Shown here: piece by piece, positions 1 through 4,265 of the stretch
Layout: each line of letters starts with the position of its first letter
How positions within the stretch are numbered: position 1 is the stretch's first letter
NCBI GenBank assembly: GCA_019247135.1
Contig: JAFAPL010000901.1
Coordinates: 1-6,771, forward strand
Direction of reading: 5' to 3'
DNA length: 6,771 nt
From: Chloroflexota bacterium
Lineage (GTDB): Bacteria > Chloroflexota > UBA6077 > CF-72
Program-made: the position numbers and the translations under genes
Notes under the pieces: generated by a model
Told to the model about the DNA's origin: nothing
The model's database searches: none
The model's input: the letters and a program-made list of their open reading frames with translations, nothing else

Positions 1-2
1 GA

Positions 3-434
3 ACGTTTTACGATCAGGTGCACATGGGGGGTGGATACTGGTATTGGTCCGACGCCATCTACGATCTCGCCGACGCGCTCAGAGGGCGATATCAGGGCCG
101 TACGGTCGAGTTGCTCGATTGGGGTTTTGAACAGCCCCTGACCCTTCTGGGCCGCGACCAGTTCCCGATCGAAGTGCCTTTCTGGATCATTTCTCAGCAG
201 ACGGTTCCAGATCAAGACATGATCGATTGGCTGAATTACCTGATTACCCGTCCGAACCACGTCTGGGTGATGCGCGCGGACGTCTTCGAATTCGACCAGG
301 CCGTGCACGATCGGTTTCGGGCGGCTCTTCTGGCACATCCGGAGGTCGTCGTCCGCGAGGAGCGATTCTTTCAACGCGATGGCGAATATGCCTTCTCGGT
401 GTTCGAAATCGACTCTGCGACCGCCACTCAGTAG
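3..434 (+). CDS. C-terminal end of a probable membrane glycosyltransferase (partial)
   Basis: This reading frame is open to the left edge of the window and ends at TAG 432-434, so only the C-terminal ~143 residues are seen and the true start lies outside; the GTG at 18 is just an internal Val codon. The visible part is soluble, with no membrane segment. It opens with an aromatic and Gly-rich stretch (GGGYWYWSDAIYDLADALR) followed by an alternating strand/helix pattern with short segments such as VELLDWGF and VWVMRADVFEF. This resembles the periplasmic or extracellular C-terminal domain after the multi-helix region of ArnT/PMT-like (GT39-type) glycosyltransferases, which move sugars from polyprenyl-phosphate carriers. 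That assignment is an inference from style, because the catalytic N-terminus is not in the window. It could also be the tail of another polytopic membrane protein. The GT4 gene further downstream makes a glycosylation role plausible. Confidence 0.6.
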   Translation, partial: TFYDQVHMGGGYWYWSDAIYDLADALRGRYQGRTVELLDWGFEQPLTLLGRDQFPIEVPFWIISQQTVPDQDMIDWLNYLITRPNHVWVMRADVFEFDQAVHDRFRAALLAHPEVVVREERFFQRDGEYAFSVFEIDSATATQ

Positions 435-442
435 GCTTGCAT

Positions 443-456
443 CGCCGCGGCCGGCG
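443..456. other. GC-rich inverted repeat after the first gene (possible weak terminator)
   Basis: CGCCG (443-447) and CGGCG (452-456) form a perfect 5-base-pair stem around a CGGC loop, 8 bases after the stop codon of the partial glycosyltransferase gene. The position suits transcription termination or mRNA 3'-end protection. No T-run follows (the next bases are AATTGG), so it is not a classical intrinsic terminator, and in GC-rich DNA such a short stem may be chance. Confidence 0.2.
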
Positions 457-473
457 AATTGGAAGTCAGCACG

Positions 474-502
474 TTGGCGTCAGCCCTGACCCGAGCTAAC
501 CT
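474..502 (+). promoter_or_regulatory. Candidate sigma-70-type promoter for the dodecin gene
   Basis: A TTGGCG box (474-479) and a TAACCT box (497-502) are separated by exactly 17 bases, the ideal spacing for housekeeping sigma factors. The boxes match 4 of 6 and 3 of 6 consensus positions. Transcription would begin near 509, giving a leader of about 25 bases that contains the Shine-Dalgarno of the dodecin gene. The spacer carries a 12-base palindrome (GTCAG-CC-CTGAC, 479-490). This is by-eye matching and is only suggestive. Confidence 0.35.
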
Positions 503-533
503 AGCCAGCATCCTGCGTACCAGAGGTGTCTTC

Positions 534-749
534 ATGGTCGACAGCGTCTACCGCGTTACTCAGGTCATCGGCACCAGCAGTGAGTCCTGGGCTGCCGCGG
601 CCAAAAATGCCGTCGAAACAGCCGCCAAGACGATTCGCGACCTGCGTGTCGCCGAAGTGGACAGGCTCGATGTCACGATCGAAAACGGTCGGGTCAGCAG
701 CTATCGTGCCCGGTTGAACATCTCGTTCAAATACGAGACGGGCGACTGA
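534..749 (+). CDS. Dodecin family protein (SecE2/calcium-dodecin-like)
   Basis: This gene encodes a 71-residue protein starting at ATG 534, preceded by AGAGGT (522-527) at suitable spacing; the frame extends to 459, but the family begins at this Met. It shows the dodecin pattern: a first strand (VYRVTQVIGTSSESW), one long helix (AAAKNAVETAAKTIRDLRV), then two strands (DRLDVTIENGR and YRARLNISFKYE). Dodecins assemble into hollow 12-mers that bind and buffer flavins or related ligands. Classical flavin-binding dodecins carry a Trp at the end of the helix (as in LDWFEV) that stacks on the isoalloxazine ring, and a Gln on the next strand. Here these positions read LRVAEV (Val) and SYRARL (Arg), as in the non-flavin SecE2/calcium-dodecin group known from mycobacteria. 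The family assignment is firm; the ligand is unknown. The gene appears to be its own transcription unit. Confidence 0.93.
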   Translation: MVDSVYRVTQVIGTSSESWAAAAKNAVETAAKTIRDLRVAEVDRLDVTIENGRVSSYRARLNISFKYETGD

Positions 750-762
750 GCGCGCATCTGGG

Positions 763-777
763 GAGCGGGCTGCGCTC
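763..777. other. Small inverted repeat downstream of the dodecin gene
   Basis: GAGCG (763-767) and CGCTC (773-777) form a perfect 5-base-pair stem with a 5-base loop, 13 bases after the dodecin stop codon. It may mark the 3' end of the dodecin transcript. No T-run follows, so it is weak as an intrinsic terminator. Confidence 0.2.
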
Positions 778-852
778 GATCCGCGTCGGACTTTCCGTCA
801 GGTTTAAATCCAGTGCAGCCCACCCCGGCCAGAACGCGTCGATGTAGACTGA

Positions 853-2307
853 GTGCCAAATATGCAGCAAGACTCCCGTGCGACCCTCGAGGTGCACTTC
901 AAGCTGTTCGGGACCGACGGAGTCTCGCTTCAGTCGCAAGAATTATCGAAGGCGCTCCGGAAACGCGGCTGGCAGGTCCACCCGTGCGCCAGCGATGTTC
1001 CCGAGGGCGCGGACGGATTGCGGCTCCCGGAGCTTTCGTATCAATCGCAGGATGCAATCGCGCTCCGAGGGCGGCTTTTTCCGCGCGACTCCGCTACTGG
1101 CGCGCCGGATTCAGCGGAGGACCTGCTCGTCGAGATCGACAATCGTGCGAGAGCGATTCGCGCGCAGGTCGAAAAGTACATCGACGAGCATCGCATTCGG
1201 CTGCTGCACGTCCGCAACATCATGTCCCTCCCGTACAACCTGCCCGCAACCCAGGCGTTTTACCAACTCGTCACCGAACGTACTGACATCTATTTCGTCC
1301 TGCAGCACCACGACCTGTACTGGGAAGGGCCAAACGCGCGAACCTTTCAAAGTCCCTATCCGGAGATCACGGACCTGATCGCGCGTATTACCTGCCCCGA
1401 GCGGACCAACGTAGTCCATGTGCTGATCAATCCGATTGCCGCGGAGGCTCTGCGAACGCGGCGGGGGATCGAGGGGGTCGTGATTCCGGATGGCTTCGAT
1501 TTTGACCGAGAGGTCACGCGGCTTGACGAGCAGGCCTTCAGAGCCAGGGTCGAGACCCTCACGGGTGATGAATCGACCATCGGTCGTGACGACCTGGTGG
1601 TTGCAATGCCCGCCCGCGTCGCTATCAACAAGGCCATCGAGCTTGCAATTCAGTTTGTCGCGGCTCTCGACAAGGAGCGTGTGGAGTTGTCGGACACGCC
1701 TCAAGGACTCGGAGCACGGCAACGCAAGCTGACCTCCACTGGCAAAATCGTGCTGTTGCTCCCGCAGGGCGAGGACCTGAACGAAAATCGCGCATATTTC
1801 GACAAACTCGTCGCCTACGCGGCAGAGCTCGGTATCACCCTGGCCTACGGCGGAAACGTGGTCGTGCCCGATCAGAAATACGAGCCAGGTGATCCGGACC
1901 ACTTTCCTTTCTACAGTACCTATCAGACGTTCGATCTCGTTTGCTACCCGCCGGAGCATGAAGGCTTCGGGAATCAAGCCATCGAAACGGTGTGGGCCAG
2001 GGTGCCATTGGTGGTGCTGGAGTATCCAGTCTTCAAAGCATTCGTGCGCAACCACATTCCGCATTACATCTCGCTTGGCGACGTGGCCGGATTGCAGCGG
2101 TCAGACGCGCTCGGCGGACTGTACCAGCTCCCGGACGACGTCCTCCAACGCGCGGTGGGAAAGGCAATTGAATTATTGAAAGATCATGCAGCCGAAAGTG
2201 TCTGGGTCGCCGAAAATGCGACGTCATTGCGAGCTTTTTGTGGGATAGACACGGTCTGCCAGCAGTACATCCAGCTCTACGATCGCGGCCTCAACACGGT
2301 GGCATGA
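853..2307 (+). CDS. Glycosyltransferase family 4-type (GT-B fold) enzyme
   Basis: This gene encodes 484 residues from GTG 853. An in-frame ATG at 862 is an equally good start, and neither has a strong Shine-Dalgarno. The protein fits a GT-B retaining glycosyltransferase. The N-terminal domain opens with a strand and Gly-rich loop (FKLFGTDGVSLQSQEL, about 16-31) and a helix of the acceptor-binding Rossmann half. The linker carries VVIPDGFDFD (209-218), the usual IPNGxD-like turn of GT4 enzymes. The C-terminal donor domain has MPARVAINKAIELAIQF (252-268), placing the Arg and Lys that commonly contact the donor phosphates, then the E-x7-E motif in HEGFGNQAIETVW (E370 and E378). No signal peptide or membrane segment is seen, so it should be cytosolic. 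Donor and acceptor cannot be read from sequence; the GTDGVSL opening recalls GT4 enzymes acting on small acceptors such as glycerate derivatives, but this is tentative. Its stop overlaps the next gene's start, implying coupled translation. Confidence 0.88.
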   Translation: MPNMQQDSRATLEVHFKLFGTDGVSLQSQELSKALRKRGWQVHPCASDVPEGADGLRLPELSYQSQDAIALRGRLFPRDSATGAPDSAEDLLVEIDNRARAIRAQVEKYIDEHRIRLLHVRNIMSLPYNLPATQAFYQLVTERTDIYFVLQHHDLYWEGPNARTFQSPYPEITDLIARITCPERTNVVHVLINPIAAEALRTRRGIEGVVIPDGFDFDREVTRLDEQAFRARVETLTGDESTIGRDDLVVAMPARVAINKAIELAIQFVAALDKERVELSDTPQGLGARQRKLTSTGKIVLLLPQGEDLNENRAYFDKLVAYAAELGITLAYGGNVVVPDQKYEPGDPDHFPFYSTYQTFDLVCYPPEHEGFGNQAIETVWARVPLVVLEYPVFKAFVRNHIPHYISLGDVAGLQRSDALGGLYQLPDDVLQRAVGKAIELLKDHAAESVWVAENATSLRAFCGIDTVCQQYIQLYDRGLNTVA

Positions 2308-3464
2308 TGAGGCAGTCGCACGGGGTGGGCGAATCACCGCTTTCGACTCCATCACGCCAGCTCGCCGATTTCGTCGCCAACTTCCGCTTCGAGGACCTGC
2401 CCGAGCACGCCCGCGAGCGCACCAGGGCTATCTTCCTGGACGCCATCGGCTGCGCGCTGGCCGGCCACGAGGGCGACGAGACCGGTCAGATCGAGCCAGT
2501 TGCCACAGCGCTCGGCGGGCCGGGGAACAGCACCGTGATCGGCGGCGCAAGTCTCTCACTCGTTGGCGCAACGCTGCTGAATGGCTACCTGATCACCGCG
2601 GTCACGGCGTGCGACGTGCACCGGGCGACCCTCTGCCACATCGCGCCCGAAGTGGTACCGCCCGCGCTTGCCATTGCGGAGCAGCGCGACCGATCGGGGC
2701 GTGACCTCCTGCGGGCACTGGCACTCGGCTTCGAGGTCACTACGCGCCTGGGCCTCGGCATGCACTACTCGGCATTCAGGGCTCGTGGCTGGCATTCGCC
2801 CGGTGTGATCGGCCCGTTCGGTGGCGCTGGTGCGCCGCCGCTGCGGTCATGCAGCTCGATGCCGAGCGACAGTTGCTGGCGTTCGGCCTGGCGGGCAGCC
2901 AATCCGCTGGCACGTTCGCGCCCTTCGGTGATTACGGCCGTGCTGGCGCTGGTCCAACGCCAGGACCTGCGACCAGAGCAGGTCGCCCGTGTCAAGGTCG
3001 GTCTCTCGGAAGCCGTCTACAAGATGCACGGCGAGATCGGCTGGGAGGGCAAGTTCCGCGCGCTGCTGTCCACTCGCTACGTCGTTGCCGTTGTGCTCGC
3101 CGACGGTCAATGCTGGCTGGACCAGTTCACGCCCGAACGGATCGCGGATCCCGCACTGGACGCCTTCGCGCGTGACCGGGTGATCGTCCAGGTGGATCCG
3201 GCGGTGAAGGGTACGGGCGCGGTCGTCGAAATCACTGACCGGGAAGGCTCCAACTACGTGGAGCGGCGCAGTGTGCCGCGCGGTGACAGTGCCGATCCGC
3301 TCAGTCGTGCCGAGGTGGAAGCAAAATTCCGGCTCGCCGCTCGCGGGCGCCTGACCGAAACAACGATAGACCAGGTGATCGACCGCACGATCCACCTCGA
3401 AGAGGTCGCGCGCGTGTCCGAGTTGACGCAACTACTGAGAGCGCCGACGGGTGTGCTCGTCTGA
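2304..3464 (+). CDS. MmgE/PrpD family protein, internally damaged (frame slip plus deletion; likely pseudogene)
   Basis: The start is ATG 2304 (or 2307) in ATGATGA, overlapping the GT4 stop by 4 bases; the frame extends to 2238, but that lies inside the GT4 gene. The ORF gives 386 residues against about 450-470 for the family, which includes 2-methylcitrate dehydratase PrpD, cis-aconitate decarboxylase and related lyases and epimerases. The N-terminal helical domain is clear: ADFVANFRFEDLPEHARERT, AIFLDAIGCALAG, NGYLITAVTACDVH, then CHIAPEVVPPALA (D104 and H112, the expected catalytic region) and GWHSPGVIGPFG (H164). From about 2832 the conserved protein continues in another frame (AAAAVMQLDAERQLLAFG through AGSQSAGTFA, 2834-2920). 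The original frame resumes at SVITAVLALVQRQDLRPEQ (from 2925) and runs normally to the C-terminus. About 80 family residues, including Lys-bearing active-site segments, are missing between. The ORF is open, but the product should be inactive if the sequence is correct. Confidence 0.8.
   Translation: MMRQSHGVGESPLSTPSRQLADFVANFRFEDLPEHARERTRAIFLDAIGCALAGHEGDETGQIEPVATALGGPGNSTVIGGASLSLVGATLLNGYLITAVTACDVHRATLCHIAPEVVPPALAIAEQRDRSGRDLLRALALGFEVTTRLGLGMHYSAFRARGWHSPGVIGPFGGAGAPPLRSCSSMPSDSCWRSAWRAANPLARSRPSVITAVLALVQRQDLRPEQVARVKVGLSEAVYKMHGEIGWEGKFRALLSTRYVVAVVLADGQCWLDQFTPERIADPALDAFARDRVIVQVDPAVKGTGAVVEITDREGSNYVERRSVPRGDSADPLSRAEVEAKFRLAARGRLTETTIDQVIDRTIHLEEVARVSELTQLLRAPTGVLV
2832..2927 (+). 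other. Out-of-frame segment and deletion junction inside the MmgE/PrpD gene
   Basis: In the gene's main frame this stretch encodes an atypical run rich in Arg, Ser, Pro and Trp (PPLRSCSSMPSDSCWRSAWR and onward). In the frame shifted by one missing base it encodes family-like protein: AAAAV, then MQLDAERQLLAFGLAG and SQSAGTFA. One base appears to have been lost near GGTGC|GCCGCC (about 2829-2837). The return to the main frame near 2918-2927 coincides with a gap of about 80 residues relative to my recollection of the family. TTCG occurs at 2915-2918 and again at 2924-2927, a small repeat at the junction. Confidence 0.65.
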
Positions 3465-3511
3465 GACCCCTGTCGATTGAACCGCCGGCGTTGCTGCTGG
3501 TCAGGCCGTGC

Positions 3512-3877
3512 TCATCGCGGCGCTGAGGCAGGGCCGCACAGAGACTGTGCGATCGCCTCAGGGTTGCCAGTGTTGGTTCCCTCTGGGGAGAACACCAGGT
3601 CGCCGGTGAGGGGACAACCGCGGAACGCGAACTCATCAGTGGCTATGTTCTGGCGAATCACGGTCGATTCAGGCGCCGGCGCCGCTGAGGCCGCGCTTGC
3701 GCCGGATGCAAAGAACGGCGAGCCGATGCCGGCCACGAGGGTGATGGCCAACAACAGCAGCCCTGCGATCAACACGCCCAGGCTGCCAGGCGGCAGGCCG
3801 GCTCGTCGCATAGACCAGCGGCTTCTGCCTCGAATGGTGCGGACCGGCTTCGATTGGGGCGCAATGGTAAGCGTCAT
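3512..3877 (-). CDS. Small single-pass membrane or exported protein of unknown function
   Basis: This gene encodes 121 residues from ATG 3877 to the TGA whose last base is 3512. The start is well fixed by an AGGAG (3889-3885) 7 bases upstream; the same frame runs open to 4222, but the upstream part is unlike protein and overlaps another gene. The first 30 residues are basic (eight or more Arg/Lys). Residues about 32-52 form one strongly hydrophobic segment (LGVLIAGLLLLAITLVAGIG), followed by an Ala/Ser/Pro-rich linker (ASGASAASAAPAPES) and a small C-terminal domain of about 50 residues with two cysteines (C88 and C114) that could form a disulfide outside the cell. It is either a signal anchor or an unusually long signal peptide cleaved near ASGASA. 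I recognise no family. It lies 44 bases downstream of the 70-residue gene on the same strand, probably in one operon. Confidence 0.72.
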   Translation of the reverse strand: MTLTIAPQSKPVRTIRGRSRWSMRRAGLPPGSLGVLIAGLLLLAITLVAGIGSPFFASGASAASAAPAPESTVIRQNIATDEFAFRGCPLTGDLVFSPEGTNTGNPEAIAQSLCGPASAPR

Positions 3878-3884
3878 CTCTGTT

Positions 3885-3889
3885 CTCCT
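3885..3889 (-). promoter_or_regulatory. Shine-Dalgarno of the 121-residue membrane protein gene
   Basis: AGGAG on the - strand, 7 bases before ATG 3877. It decides the start: the upstream part of the open frame (back to 4222) has no comparable site and no membrane or domain pattern. Confidence 0.7.
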
Positions 3890-3921
3890 GATCGGCCAGG
3901 GGCGACCGCTGTGCAACGCGC

Positions 3922-4134
3922 TCAGGCGGCGCGGACTGTCTCGATGAGCCGCTCGGCCGACACTGCGCGGCGCGGCACGAACATCGTTCCTTGTTCCTCG
4001 GTCGGATCGACGAGGATTGCGCGTACCAGTGCGCGGTACGCGCCGTTCATCGCGGACGGGCCGTTCACACGCGCCTGACGGCGCGCAACCAGCCCTGCAA
4101 TCATGTCGTTCACAACATCGTCTCGGTTCAACAT
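3922..4134 (-). CDS. Small soluble protein of unknown function (70 residues)
   Basis: This gene encodes 70 residues from ATG 4134 to the TGA whose last base is 3922. GGAG (4145-4142) lies 7 bases before the start, a good Shine-Dalgarno for this region. The protein begins MLNRDDVVNDMIAGLVARR and appears mostly helical, with a basic central stretch (VARRQARVNG) and a C-terminal helix (AVSAERLIETVRAA). There is no membrane segment, signal peptide or cysteine. I do not recognise a family. It has several Asp/Glu and Arg and could be a small interaction or DNA-associated protein, but nothing in the sequence proves this. It sits 131 bases downstream of the large regulator gene and 44 bases upstream of the membrane-protein gene, all on the same strand. 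The two small genes are probably cotranscribed, either by read-through from the regulator gene or from a promoter in the 131-base gap. Confidence 0.65.
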   Translation of the reverse strand: MLNRDDVVNDMIAGLVARRQARVNGPSAMNGAYRALVRAILVDPTEEQGTMFVPRRAVSAERLIETVRAA

Positions 4135-4141
4135 CGGTCAA

Positions 4142-4145
4142 CTCC
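4142..4145 (-). promoter_or_regulatory. Shine-Dalgarno of the 70-residue gene
   Basis: GGAG on the - strand with a 7-base spacer before ATG 4134. Together with the protein-like composition, it is the main reason for calling this short gene real. Confidence 0.6.
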
Positions 4146-4220
4146 AGGGGCCGCGCGAGTGGTACGGCAAGTCTCGACGGAACGGGCACGCTCCACCACT
4201 TACAGAACTGCTCGACTTGC

Positions 4221-4256
4221 ACTCGTTTCCCGCGTCTTTACGACGCGAACTCGAGT
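4221..4256 (-). other. Two-part hairpin between the regulator gene and the small genes
   Basis: An inner perfect stem CGCGTC (4231-4236) / GACGCG (4242-4247) with a 5-base loop is nested within an outer stem ACTCG (4221-4225) / CGAGT (4252-4256); a small internal loop separates them. It lies 9 bases after the regulator's stop codon in the direction of transcription. It could terminate, attenuate or process the transcript before the two small genes. No T-run follows on the - strand (the next bases are not U-rich), so it is not a standard intrinsic terminator. Confidence 0.35.
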
Positions 4257-4265
4257 AGCCCCGGA

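Noticed and set aside
1111..2064. A 317-residue open frame on the - strand inside the GT4 gene
   Set aside because: It lies wholly antisense to a gene with clear GT4 motifs, and its translation is rich in His, Arg and Val with no domain pattern; long antisense frames are common in GC-rich DNA.
2238..2303. Longer MmgE/PrpD start at 2238
   Set aside because: These 22 codons lie entirely within the GT4 coding region and do not resemble the family; the ATG at 2304 or 2307 fits the overlap and the homologous N-terminus.
3477..3947. A 156-residue + strand open frame over the small genes
   Set aside because: It is antisense to the 121-residue gene, has no Shine-Dalgarno, and has low-complexity composition.
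3878..4222. N-terminal extension of the membrane-protein gene back to 4222
   Set aside because: The extension reads as an Arg/Pro-rich string without domain features and overlaps the 70-residue gene; the AGGAG before ATG 3877 marks a much better start.
4226..4230. GGAAAC on the - strand as an ECF-sigma -35 box for the small-gene operon
   Set aside because: No matching -10 element stands out at 16-17 bases, so the match is too short to claim.
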